DNA of 36,478 nucleotides from a virus. Positions 7,208-14,393 of this stretch are shown here, one piece after another. The notes under the pieces were generated by a model, which worked only from the letters and a program-made list of their open reading frames with translations, made no database searches and was not told the origin of the DNA. Within the stretch, counting starts at the first letter, position 1, and every line of letters begins with the position of its first letter. Where the stretch lies: the IMG/VR virus record IMGVR_UViG_3300031788_001721, positions 1 to 36,478 of that record; one strand, written 5' to 3'. The translations under genes and the position numbers were made by a program.

Positions 7208-7232
7208 CGCGGCCGGGTGAGCGGACCCGCGG
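7208..7232. repeat. Partial copy of the 77-bp repeat
   Basis: A 25-base stretch identical to 4338-4362 within the third unit of the tandem array, in the same orientation. Together the two sites bracket the minus-strand gene block, which could have been inserted or mobilised between them. Confidence 0.75.
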
Positions 7233-7254
7233 GCCGTTGCCTTGCCCTAGTTCG

Positions 7255-7282
7255 GTTTGCTTGAACCACCGTTCAAGCAAAC
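7255..7282. repeat. Perfect 12-bp inverted repeat (hairpin)
   Basis: GTTTGCTTGAAC (7255-7266) is followed by CACC and its exact reverse complement (7271-7282). A second small palindrome, CGCAACCGTTGCG, follows directly. No T-run follows, so a recombination, replication or operator site is more likely than a terminator. Confidence 0.75.
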
Positions 7283-7616
7283 GCAACCGTTGCGATTGTA
7301 GGGGTCGTAGCGATGTGGCCGGCCTTGCCCGCGGACACTTCCCCCAGTAAGGGTGGTGGAGGGTCAGTCTATTTGGGAAAACCGACACAATCGGAACGGC
7401 GAGCGCGCGGGCTTGCTCCTCTGACTGTGCTCGCACGCACAAAGGGAGGTCTGACGCGGCACTGTAAACAGACGGCCCGATTAGGGCCTGTCGAAAGCCG
7501 GCCGAAAACTCATGCCGGCTACTGGAGGGGACGAGCGCGGACGGACAACGTGTGTTTACACGCGGGACGAGGGCGAGGGAGGCGGTAAGAGCGATCGAAA
7601 CATCGTGGCTGAAAGC

Positions 7617-7914
7617 GTCACCCGCCCAGGCAAATGAGTCACCAAACTAACCCATTGCTCGACAACGAGTTGCTGCCAGAAACCTGCGTTTTCTCCTCGT
7701 TTGGTGTCCCTTTTTCCCCAATCGTTGTTAAGAAACATAGATCAGAAGTAGTAACACATATACATAGAGTGGTAATGGGAAAAAAGGCTCACCATGAGTC
7801 ACCAGTCACCATGACCCGCAGGCCACTGGCGTCACAACCGCTTGCCCGCGAGAGGCTTATTGCAGTATTGCGGCGTCCACGGGCGGGTGACTGATGGTGA
7901 CGCATCACTCACCC
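7617..7914. other. Origin-like or control region with iterated TGAGTCACC motifs
   Basis: TGAGTCACCA occurs at 7635-7644 and 7795-7804, with GTCACCATGA directly after the second copy. GTCACCCGCCC (7617-7627) has its exact reverse complement at 7881-7891. A hairpin with one mismatch, GGGTGACTGATG against GCATCACTCACCC, lies at 7885-7914. Between the repeats is an unusually AT-rich stretch (about 7730-7790). This arrangement suits a replication origin or a complex operator. A plus-strand ORF spanning 7634-7894 has no family signal and I treat it as incidental. Confidence 0.4.
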
Positions 7915-7952
7915 GTCCTCCAAGAACAAAGGAGGGGTGGTGAGGCCGGCCG

Positions 7953-8372
7953 TTACCGGTCGCCTGCGGGTGCGGGGATTGCGTCGTCGTACTCTTTCGG
8001 CGGCAGCATGCCGTGGCGATCCGTCACGGCGGGCAGCTTGCCGTCATAGTCGGCCGGCAGGCGGGCGTAGAACGATTCCAGTTCGTGGTAGTCGCCGAAG
8101 CCGGCGTTCGAGGCGAGAAAAGCCAAAGCCGCCGGGTTCCGCAAGCCGAGCGCAACGTATTGTTCGCCCGTGGCGAACTGGATCAAGATTCGGGAGAGTC
8201 CCTTCCGCGCCCAGATCTCCTGAATCACCAGTCCGAGCTGCTTCAAGTTTTCCAGCGACGCCTGCGGATCGCCGTCTTCGGGTTGAAGCGATTTTGAGGG
8301 ATGAAGCGGTTGATAGGAAGGTTCGTCGGAACGGAAAAGCGTCAGCATCGGCGTGACCACATTTGCGTCCAT
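7953..8372 (-). CDS. Hypothetical protein divergent from the recombinase
   Basis: 139 residues, start at 8372 with TCCAAGGGAAAGTCAA upstream (weak AGGGA). The central region (ENLKQLGLVIQEIWARKGLSRILIQFATGEQY) is a helix-strand unit, and a following stretch contains LRNPAALAFLASNAGFGDYHELESFYARLP, probably helical. No signal peptide. It is transcribed away from the serine recombinase-like gene, with 63 bases between the starts that must contain both promoters. The function is unknown. Confidence 0.68.
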   Translation of the reverse strand: MDANVVTPMLTLFRSDEPSYQPLHPSKSLQPEDGDPQASLENLKQLGLVIQEIWARKGLSRILIQFATGEQYVALGLRNPAALAFLASNAGFGDYHELESFYARLPADYDGKLPAVTDRHGMLPPKEYDDAIPAPAGDR

Positions 8373-8435
8373 TTGACTTTCCCTTGGAGGTGGTGTAAGC
8401 TTGCGCTACAGGCCAGAAATAAAGCGGGGTTGATT

Positions 8436-9170
8436 ATGAATATCCATACGACAAAAGTCAAGTATGTCTCTTACCACTATCGGCAGACCGACCGCTCGGC
8501 TGTGGCGGAGTTCGTCAAGTTCAACAACGGCGCGTTGATCGCCGAATTCGTGGAAGGAAAGCGGCAGTGGCCCCGATTGGTGGAAGCCCTTGAGCAGTGC
8601 CGCCGCGACGAGGCGGTCCTGGTCATCGCGAAACTCGGCCGCCTTGGGCGAAACGCCAGGTTTCTCGCGATCTTGCTTGAGAGTCGCGTGGACTTCGCGT
8701 GTCTCGATAACGAGCAGTGCAACAAGTTCACGGTCCACATCCTGGTCGCCTCGGCCGAGGAGGAGTCGCGGCGGATCAGCGAGCGGACGAAGCGGACCCT
8801 GGCCGAGGCCGTCAAGAGGAAGGGAATCAAGCTGGGGTCGGCACGGCCTGGCCATTGGGAAGGTCGGGAGCACTTGCGGGGGACGAAGAAAGCGATCGCC
8901 CAGTCGGCAAAGTTGCGGCGGCAGCGCACCGAAGAGACTTACCGCTTCATCATGCCGACCTTGAAGGAAATGCGGGAAGCCGGCAAGACGATGGACGAGA
9001 TCGCCGAATGGTTGAACAACAATGGGCATACGACTACGGCTGGCCATCCATTCAATCAGGTGTCGGTGTGGCGGTTGCTGAAACGCTACCTCGGTGACGG
9101 TTTTCTGGGCAAAGTCAAGGATCGCGGCGGCAAGCCGCAAATCATCCCGTGCATGGAGAAGACGGCGTGA
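8436..9170 (+). CDS. Serine recombinase homologue, probably catalytically inactive
   Basis: 244 residues from ATG 8436; the longer frame reads into the divergent promoter. It aligns with the recombinase at 10740 over most of its length: the segment VLVIAKLGRLGRN, the helix region ILVASAEEESRRISERTKRTLAEA, the shared KLGSAR..W.GREHLRG stretch and a C-terminal HTH-like region (MDEIAEWLNNNGHTTTAG). The N-terminal catalytic motif is altered. Where the paralogue has YRVSTKRQ, this protein has HYRQTDRS, placing Gln where the nucleophilic Ser should be. The conserved KLDRL becomes KLGRL. It probably binds DNA without cutting it, perhaps as a regulator or architectural partner. GTGA overlap couples it to the next gene. 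Confidence 0.85.
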   Translation: MNIHTTKVKYVSYHYRQTDRSAVAEFVKFNNGALIAEFVEGKRQWPRLVEALEQCRRDEAVLVIAKLGRLGRNARFLAILLESRVDFACLDNEQCNKFTVHILVASAEEESRRISERTKRTLAEAVKRKGIKLGSARPGHWEGREHLRGTKKAIAQSAKLRRQRTEETYRFIMPTLKEMREAGKTMDEIAEWLNNNGHTTTAGHPFNQVSVWRLLKRYLGDGFLGKVKDRGGKPQIIPCMEKTA

Positions 9171-9613
9171 CGGCTGCAAAACAAAGGGCGAAGCCCCGCG
9201 ACAGCGGCGAGCAGCCGACGGCCGTCGAATATCCGCTGGCCAACGGGTATCCGTTCCGTGCCGGCCCGTACATGCCGCCGAGCGTCAAGGTCGGTTCGAC
9301 GGTCCACGACGAGTATTACGGGGATGTCACGGTGGAAGGCATGACTGAGGCGCCGATTCCCTGGCCGGGCTTCCACTGCAAGCGTGGCCGGCACAAGGGC
9401 CTCATGCCGATTCTGTTCGCCGGCCTGGTCCGCGCCGTGGCAGAAGAAGACGAGGTGGCCGTAGCACACTTCTGGGGCGTGACCCGATACATGGTCAACG
9501 AGTGGAAGCGCGCCCTGGCTGGCTGCGAAGAGTCCAACGCCGTGTTCACGGCCTTGGCGATCAAACGAGCCGATCCCGCCTTTCGCTGGAAGTACGGCTA
9601 TCCGCAGGTCTGA
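9167..9613 (+). CDS. Small HTH-like DNA-binding protein
   Basis: 148 residues from GTG 9167, which overlaps the recombinase-like stop as GTGA. The N-terminal half contains VKVGSTVHDEYYGDVTVEGM, a beta-rich segment, and HCKRGRHKGLMPIL. The section around residues 95-125 (DEVAVAHFWGVTRYMVNEWKRALAG) fits a helix-turn-helix in which WGVTRYMVNEWK is the recognition helix, as in phage and plasmid regulators. Translational coupling suggests it works with the inactive recombinase, possibly as its regulator partner. The convergent gene 9561-9812 overlaps its 3' end by 53 bases. Confidence 0.7.
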   Translation: MTAAKQRAKPRDSGEQPTAVEYPLANGYPFRAGPYMPPSVKVGSTVHDEYYGDVTVEGMTEAPIPWPGFHCKRGRHKGLMPILFAGLVRAVAEEDEVAVAHFWGVTRYMVNEWKRALAGCEESNAVFTALAIKRADPAFRWKYGYPQV

Positions 9614-9812
9614 TTGCGGGTTCCGGCCTCTTGGTTTCATCCGGGCTCACCTCGTGTTCATCTTCAAGCGTTTCAAGTTGCCGCTCTAGTTCGACTAATT
9701 CCGCATCCTCGGTCTCCAATTGCGATTCGAGCCGCTTGACGGCCTCGGTCTTCCGCGCGACAAGCTGGCGCAGGTCGTCTATTTTTATGCCTGTTGCGAT
9801 TGGGTGGGTCAT
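9561..9812 (-). CDS. Short coiled-coil protein
   Basis: 83 residues. Residues 10-52 form a clear heptad-patterned acidic coiled coil (IDDLRQLVARKTEAVKRLES then LVELERQLETLEDE). The C-terminal tail is charged and disordered. The ATG overlaps the upstream stop (9809-10021) as ATGA. The 3' end overlaps the convergent gene ending at 9613. It is probably a small structural or regulatory protein, and no family is recognised. Confidence 0.6.
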   Translation of the reverse strand: MTHPIATGIKIDDLRQLVARKTEAVKRLESQLETEDAELVELERQLETLEDEHEVSPDETKRPEPAIRPADSRTSSERRDRLV

Positions 9813-10021
9813 AGAGGGTTCACCAGGCCGTTGCGTGTAAGCTTCATCGCCATCGAGCAGGCAAGTGACCAGGTTTCTGAGCGGCTGTCAGCAAGGGCGA
9901 CGATGGTGTGCCCACAACTCTGGGCACTCAACCACCAGCTACCATCGTAGGCTTGCTGCGCGTCGTCCAGGGGCTTCCAGCCGAGGCATCGCAGCCGACA
10001 CCGCATTTCCGCGATCAACAT
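9809..10021 (-). CDS. Small hypothetical protein
   Basis: 70 residues, ATG at 10021 overlapping the upstream stop by 7 bases and preceded by CAGGTG. It contains MRCRLRCLGWKPLDDAQQAYDGSWWLSAQSCGHTIVALADSR, with a Cys/Trp-rich core and an ADSRSETW motif. Such small proteins are often found beside recombinases on planctomycete elements. It couples at its end to the coiled-coil gene. Translation overlap on both sides supports it as real. Confidence 0.55.
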   Translation of the reverse strand: MLIAEMRCRLRCLGWKPLDDAQQAYDGSWWLSAQSCGHTIVALADSRSETWSLACSMAMKLTRNGLVNPL

Positions 10022-10155
10022 GATGCACCTGTGAGATCGATGTCGGCAACAAGGCCCACCTGTGGCAGACCGGGCCAGCTCATGACTGTGGACAGAGCGC
10101 GAACCCTATCGCGTAATTCGTCGAACTGTTGAGCAAGACGATCGCGTGCGGTCAT
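10015..10155 (-). CDS. 46-residue helical protein
   Basis: ATG at 10155 gives MTARDRLAQQFDELRDRVRA followed by LSTVMSWPGLPQVGLVADIDLTGASC. The longer in-frame extension upstream to 10290 reads through a structured region and looks compositional. The first 20 residues form an amphipathic helix. It overlaps the next gene by 7 bases, making the first of three overlapping minus-strand genes. No clear binding site is present, which lowers confidence. Confidence 0.45.
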   Translation of the reverse strand: MTARDRLAQQFDELRDRVRALSTVMSWPGLPQVGLVADIDLTGASC

Positions 10156-10689
10156 GCAGGCCCCGAAAAAAGACAGGGGAGCGTCAAACCAGACTGCTCC
10201 CAACGCCCCGACCAAGGGGCAACGTGAAACAGTGCCGGCCGACGCTCCCCCTTTCGGGGAAGCGCGGTCAAGCACTGCCTTCACGTTCAAGGGCTCGGAA
10301 GCCCAGGTTGGTCGTTCGTTGGGAAGCAGTGACTCGACGCTTGCGCGTCAATTTCAAATTGTCGATTCAATCCTACCTCATCCCACCCCCCGGTGCAAAC
10401 CCCGGCACAAGGGCCACAAGGGTTGCGGCGAGCATCGGTCCGGAAACGGAGAGCCGAGCAGCGACTGGATTGGCCCTCCGGTAGGAAAACGTTCACCGGG
10501 CCGCACAAGCCTCGCGCACCCAGCTCCGCATGACGATAGGTTGGGCCACCGCGCTGGTGTTCCTCGCTGGGTGCCCCCGCTTGGATCGTGAGGCGTGGGA
10601 TGGCGCCCCGGAATGCCATCTCGACGTTCGTGGATGTCGCGCCTTGCTGAAAAGCCGTCCCCGCCACTCCGAAAATCTCGTTTGGCGAT
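10156..10689. other. Non-coding region rich in predicted hairpins
   Basis: GGGGAGCGTC (10176-10185) pairs with GACGCTCCCC (10241-10250), enclosing a second stem GCCCC/GGGGC (10205-10209 with 10216-10220). Further along are GGGCT/AGCCC (10291-10304), GACGC/GCGTC (10336-10349), CAATTTCAAATTG (10349-10361) and GCACCCAGC (10516-10524) with GCTGGGTGC (10566-10574). This density suggests a structured RNA or a recombination/control region between the minus-strand genes and the active recombinase. ORFs across it have no protein-like character. Confidence 0.4.
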
Positions 10690-10717
10690 TTGACATTCAG
10701 CCATTTCGTGGTATGAT
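10690..10717 (+). promoter_or_regulatory. Strong sigma70-like promoter of the recombinase gene
   Basis: A perfect TTGACA (10690-10695), a 16-base spacer and TATGAT (10712-10717), within TATGATAAT. The transcript would begin just before the ribosome binding site AAGGA (10726-10730) and the ATG at 10740. Confidence 0.75.
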
Positions 10718-10739
10718 AATACTAGAAGGACACACCACG

Positions 10740-11489
10740 ATGACCGCACGCTTCATTCCGTACTACCGCGTCAGCACCAAGCGTCAGGGCAGGTCGGGCT
10801 TGGGTCTTGAGGCCCAACAAATGGATGTCTTGAAGCTGATTGCTGAGTCGGGTGGCAGCGAGATCGCCCACTACACCGAAATCGAGACAGGAACGACCCC
10901 CGATCGACCGGAGCTGGCGAAGGCCCTCGCCCATGCGAAGCTCTCCAACGCCACGCTGGTGGTCGCCAAACTGGATCGGCTTGCCCGCAACGTCGCCTTC
11001 ACGGCAGCCTTGATGGAGTCGAAGGTGGACTTCGTATGCTGCGATTGCAAGGGGGCCAACACCCTGACGCTACACATCTTGGCTGCCGTGGCCCAAGAGG
11101 AGGCGCGACTTATCGGCGAGCGGACGAGAAAGGCCCTGGCCGCCGCCAGGGCCCGTGGCGTCAAGCTGGGCTCGGCCCGCGAGGGTGCGTGGCAGGGCCG
11201 CGAGCACCTGCGAGGGTTCAGGAAGGCGACGCAGCGGTCGGCCGCGAAACGTCGCGCCGAAACCGACAGGAAGTACGCCCACCTGGTCCCGACGATAAAG
11301 GAACTGCGGGCCGACGGACGCACGCTGGACGAGATCGCCCAGTGGCTCAACGAAAACGGCCACTTCACCCGCGATGGCAAGGCTTACACCAAACCGGCTG
11401 TATGGCGACTGTTCCAGCGTCACGCATCCGAGTGTTTGGGTAGGATCAATCGCTTTCGCACCCTGGAAGGTGCTTTGCCGGCACATTGA
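10740..11489 (+). CDS. Serine recombinase (resolvase family), catalytically complete
   Basis: 249 residues from ATG 10740, with AAGGA 9 bases upstream and a strong promoter. The catalytic domain contains YYRVSTKRQ near residues 8-16 (nucleophile Ser of the RVS motif), a TGTTPDRPELAKAL segment, KLDRLARN with the conserved Asp/Arg residues, and the QEEARLIGERTRKAL helix. A C-terminal region (LDEIAQWLNENGHFTRDGKAYT) resembles the HTH DNA-binding domain. The length is short for a large serine integrase, so it is a resolvase/invertase-size enzyme likely to mobilise, resolve or invert element DNA. It is paralogous to the inactive copy at 8436. Confidence 0.92.
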   Translation: MTARFIPYYRVSTKRQGRSGLGLEAQQMDVLKLIAESGGSEIAHYTEIETGTTPDRPELAKALAHAKLSNATLVVAKLDRLARNVAFTAALMESKVDFVCCDCKGANTLTLHILAAVAQEEARLIGERTRKALAAARARGVKLGSAREGAWQGREHLRGFRKATQRSAAKRRAETDRKYAHLVPTIKELRADGRTLDEIAQWLNENGHFTRDGKAYTKPAVWRLFQRHASECLGRINRFRTLEGALPAH

Positions 11490-11555
11490 CATGCACCCAT
11501 TTCGATGCATGGCTACACTATAGCCAACGTTTACACAACTCTTGGAGACGCACCC

Positions 11556-12152
11556 GTGATCCGCGAAGACTGGCTGCAACAGATGATCGACTTGCTCCGA
11601 CCCGATTTCGAGCAGATCGGGGCGCCCCTGCCCGAGAAGATTCGCGTTTCGTGCGGTTTTCCTTCGAAGTCCGCCTTGGCGAACAAGGCCCGCCGCATCG
11701 GCGAGTGCTGGGGCGTCGAGAGCAGCGAAGACAAGTCGTTCCAGGTCTTTATTTCCCCGCTGCTCAAGGAGAGCATCGAAGTCACCGCCACCCTGGTTCA
11801 CGAGTTGGTTCATACGGCCGTGGGGATCGACTGCAAACACCGTGGGCCGTTCCGGCGAGTCGCCAAGGCCATTGGGCTGGAGGGCAAAATGACGGCCACG
11901 GTCGCGGGCGAGGCGTTGCAGACCCGGCTCAAAGAACTAATCGAACAGCTTGGCGACTACCCACACGCCCGCCTGGTGGCCAGCAACCGGCCGAAGACGC
12001 AGACCACGCGGATGCTCAAAGTCACGTGCCAACAGTGCGGTTGCGTGGTGCGCATGACCCGCAAGTGGTTGGACGAAGCCGGCCTGCCGACCTGCGGCTG
12101 CGGTGGCGAAATGGTGGAGGAAGAGGGCAGTGAAGAAGGGGGCGACGAATGA
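11556..12152 (+). CDS. SprT-like zinc metalloprotein
   Basis: 198 residues from GTG 11556, which has GGAG 8-9 bases upstream; an in-frame ATG at 11505 would add 17 residues but has no binding site. The HELVH motif (H82, E83, H86) and a further His in the DCKHRGPF segment (H95) give the SprT/Spartan-type zinc site. A C-terminal zinc ribbon has Cys at 158, 161, 180 and 182. SprT-family proteins bind DNA, and some cleave DNA-crosslinked proteins; a similar role in element maintenance is inferred. The tail is acidic. An ATGA overlap leads to the next gene. Confidence 0.88.
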   Translation: MIREDWLQQMIDLLRPDFEQIGAPLPEKIRVSCGFPSKSALANKARRIGECWGVESSEDKSFQVFISPLLKESIEVTATLVHELVHTAVGIDCKHRGPFRRVAKAIGLEGKMTATVAGEALQTRLKELIEQLGDYPHARLVASNRPKTQTTRMLKVTCQQCGCVVRMTRKWLDEAGLPTCGCGGEMVEEEGSEEGGDE

Positions 12153-12283
12153 ACGGCACCGAGTTGACCAGCGCCAAGACCTTCGGCCGGCGCGATACGG
12201 GACGCGAGCAGTTGAGCACGGTATCCCGGTGGTGGCAATCTGTGGTCGAGTACCTGGGCAACGGCAATGGAGAAAGCCAATGA
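12149..12283 (+). CDS. 44-residue protein between SprT and the next small gene
   Basis: ATG 12149 overlaps the SprT stop (ATGA) and its own TGA overlaps the next ATG at 12280 (ATGA). The product contains a polar N-terminus and SRWWQSVVEYLGNG. It is too short for fold recognition. The double overlap and a GGAG upstream of the following gene make translation plausible. Confidence 0.5.
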   Translation: MNGTELTSAKTFGRRDTGREQLSTVSRWWQSVVEYLGNGNGESQ

Positions 12284-12459
12284 GCAGCAATCTCGACAAA
12301 CTGCGTGGCGTGTTGGGCATCGTCGGTGGCCGGGAATCCGAAGTCCTGGGCATCGCCATCAAACGCATCAAGGAATTGGAAGGAACAGTTGAGCAACTCG
12401 AAGGCCAACTGACCGAGCAGGGTCAGCAATTGGAAAGGACTCGCGACAAGACCGACTGA
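12280..12459 (+). CDS. Small coiled-coil protein
   Basis: 59 residues, ATG 12280 with GGAG 9-12 bases before it. The N-terminus (NLDKLRGVLGIVGGRESEVLGIAIKRI) is followed by a heptad-patterned coiled coil (KELEGTVEQLEGQLTEQGQQ). It may oligomerise or act as an adaptor to neighbouring gene products. No family is recognised. Confidence 0.58.
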   Translation: MSSNLDKLRGVLGIVGGRESEVLGIAIKRIKELEGTVEQLEGQLTEQGQQLERTRDKTD

Positions 12460-12540
12460 CCGCGGCCGAAAATCGGAACTGGCGGCTGCCGCCATCCGGG
12501 CAAATTCAATCCATGACGTTACATCTTTGAGGTACAACCC

Positions 12541-13995
12541 ATGTTTCTTCTCGTCCAGAATCCCGGCGTGGCTCCCGTGGAAGGCTTCACTTTGCTTGGC
12601 GTCAGCACGACCCGCGATTGCGGCGTGGAAGGCGCGATCGGCCAGTTTGGCAGCGGCAACAAGCACGCGATTAACGTGCTCTTGCGGGCCGGGCTCAAGG
12701 TTATCGTTTACTGTGGCAAAACCCGCCTGGACTTCCAGACCCGTGACGACGAGATCGACGACGGCCTGACTCGCAAGCTGGTCAAGCGGGTCATGTGCAA
12801 ATTGGGCGGCACGTCCACTCGGACCATCGATCTGGGTTGGGTGCTCGACTTCGGCGCGATCGACTGGACCGACCTGGGCATGGCGATGCGCGAGTTCATT
12901 AGCAACGCCATCGACCGCACGCTCCGCGAAGAGAACGGCGAGTTCATTCCGGCGCTTTCGGATGCACGGCTGTGCGTTATGCCAGTCGAAGACGAGAAGG
13001 TCAAGGCGAAGGACGGCTACACCCGCGTGTACGTGGAGCTGAACGAGGAAGTTCGGCGGTATTTGGACGAGTTGCCCAAACGGTTCCTGCATTTTTCCGG
13101 TCGCCCCGAGCAAGTCAAGCAGTCGTTCCTGCCCAAGGCGACCCGGAACCTCAACGGCAAGAAGACCGCCGTGATCTACCGGGCCGGCGTCTGGGTCCGC
13201 GAGATCGAAGAAGCGACCGACGATTCGGTCTATGACTACAACTTCAAACAGGCCGAATTGCAAATCGACGAATGCCGCAACAGCAGCGATTACACCATCA
13301 AGGCGGCGATCGCCAAGTTGTACCGCAAGGCGTCCGCCCCGGAGTTGGTCCCGGTGTTCAAGGCCCTGGTGGACCAGAAGCCGGCCTTCGAGGACACGTT
13401 GGACCCACACTACATCTGCCCGTCGTGGGAGACGCCCCAGCCCGAGCAGCAAAAGAACTGGCAGCAGGCGTGGCAAGCCGTGGCTGGCGATGCGATTCTG
13501 TGCGGCCCATCCGCCACGATCGTCGAGTTTGTGGAGAGGAAGGGCTACGCCGCCAAATCCATCAGGGCCGACAACATCGTGACGGCCGCCGCCCGCTTCG
13601 GTGTCAAGACCGATGCCCAGGTGCTTACGGAGAACGAGAAGCAGGGCCGCGAGAAGCTGCCCGCCACGCCGGCTGCTGTTGAAGCTGTCGATACAGTATG
13701 GGGCTGGCTCGTCAACCTGAGCATGACCAACGACAAGGCGAAGCCAGCGGTCGGGTGCTTTCGCGACGTGATGAATGGCGGAAGCCGGTTGTTGGGCTTC
13801 TGCGACGAAACGGGCGTCTACATCGCCGAGGATCATGCCAGCGGCGTCACGAAGATGGTGCTCAAGACTGCCTTGGAGGAAGTCACTCATTGGGTCACGG
13901 GTGCGACCGACACCAGCCGCGACTTTCAGGACTTTCTGCTTCGGGTGGTGGTAGAGATGGCAAGCGAAAGTGCCGTGGTGTCGGCAGCCCAATAG
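12541..13995 (+). CDS. GHKL-type ATPase-like protein with unusual motif order
   Basis: 484 residues, ATG 12541 preceded by GAGGTACAACCC. A glycine-rich motif (GQFGSGNKHAINVLL, residues 34-48) resembles the G2 box/ATP lid of GHKL ATPases. An N-box-like EFISNAID (E118, N122, D125) follows it, the reverse of the usual N-then-G order, suggesting circular permutation. Toward the C-terminus, LEEVTHW (about residues 445-451) with a following DTSRDFQDFL resembles a degenerate zinc-metalloprotease helix or an interaction motif. The middle is helical and unassigned. Related proteins occur on plasmids and phages of environmental bacteria. A role in element maintenance or defence is inferred. ATP binding is likely, and catalysis at the C-terminus is uncertain. 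Confidence 0.75.
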   Translation: MFLLVQNPGVAPVEGFTLLGVSTTRDCGVEGAIGQFGSGNKHAINVLLRAGLKVIVYCGKTRLDFQTRDDEIDDGLTRKLVKRVMCKLGGTSTRTIDLGWVLDFGAIDWTDLGMAMREFISNAIDRTLREENGEFIPALSDARLCVMPVEDEKVKAKDGYTRVYVELNEEVRRYLDELPKRFLHFSGRPEQVKQSFLPKATRNLNGKKTAVIYRAGVWVREIEEATDDSVYDYNFKQAELQIDECRNSSDYTIKAAIAKLYRKASAPELVPVFKALVDQKPAFEDTLDPHYICPSWETPQPEQQKNWQQAWQAVAGDAILCGPSATIVEFVERKGYAAKSIRADNIVTAAARFGVKTDAQVLTENEKQGREKLPATPAAVEAVDTVWGWLVNLSMTNDKAKPAVGCFRDVMNGGSRLLGFCDETGVYIAEDHASGVTKMVLKTALEEVTHWVTGATDTSRDFQDFLLRVVVEMASESAVVSAAQ

Positions 13996-14014
13996 CGAGA
14001 GGCACGCAGATTCG

Positions 14015-14037
14015 GTCGGGTGTAAGCCCCGCCCGAC
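14015..14037 (+). terminator. Possible weak terminator
   Basis: GTCGGG (14015-14020) pairs with CCCGAC (14032-14037) over an 11-base loop, 20 bases after the ATPase-like gene. A U-rich stretch follows only partly (TTTGCCCTTCATTTT), so termination is plausible but weak. Confidence 0.35.
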
Positions 14038-14075
14038 ACGTTTGCCCTTCATTTTATCTACGGCATCATTGAACC

Positions 14076-14393
14076 ATGACTCCTGCTGAAGACACACTTG
14101 CAAGGATCAAGGCCCGGCGCGAAGAGCAGGCCCGGCTCTACCGCATTCTCGACCTTTGGGCCGCAGTTCAGGCCCAGGGAACCGAGCCGGAAGAAGTCGA
14201 ATCGTTCGGCTTCGACCCGAAGCTGCTCACGCCGACGCTGGAACGTGAACGCCGGCAAGGGATGGCGCGGGGCCATGATCCCTACGTCGAGCGGCTGCCG
14301 ACTGGTCAGCACCGGCCCTTGATCTTCAATTACGTCAGGCTCAAGGCCGGCGACATCCGACCCCTGCATCCCGTCTTGGAGGCCGTGTACTGA
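14076..14393 (+). CDS. Small hypothetical protein
   Basis: 105 residues from ATG 14076. The first 40 residues form a basic-acidic helix (DTLARIKARREEQARLYRIL), followed by a segment LWAAVQAQGTEPEEVESFGFDPKL and a C-terminal beta-rich part. The last base of its TGA stop... overlaps the next gene's ATG region (stop ends at 14393, where the next gene starts). No family is recognised. It probably acts with the papain-like protein that follows. Confidence 0.62.
   Translation: MTPAEDTLARIKARREEQARLYRILDLWAAVQAQGTEPEEVESFGFDPKLLTPTLERERRQGMARGHDPYVERLPTGQHRPLIFNYVRLKAGDIRPLHPVLEAVY

Larger units (their letters stand above)
6884..7952. other. Intergenic region between the two minus-strand units
   Basis: About 1.1 kb without a convincing gene. 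It holds the direct and inverted repeats listed separately. A minor hairpin, CCTCC (7917-7921) with GGAGG (7931-7935), lies just beyond the 3' end of the minus-strand gene 7953-8372. Translations in all frames are low in typical protein character. Confidence 0.5.

Noticed and set aside
7634-7894. Plus-strand ORF of 86 codons in the repeat-rich region
   Set aside because: It spans the AT-rich core and iterated motifs, has no binding site and no protein-like pattern.
10320-10400. Possible tRNA or tmRNA (TCGATTC-like loop and CCCA end)
   Set aside because: The T-arm stem does not pair, no acceptor partner fits, and the anticodon arm cannot be placed.
12022-14103. Minus-strand ORF of 693 codons antisense to the ATPase-like gene
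   Set aside because: It mirrors the codon bias of the plus-strand SprT and ATPase genes and has no protein-family signal or binding site.
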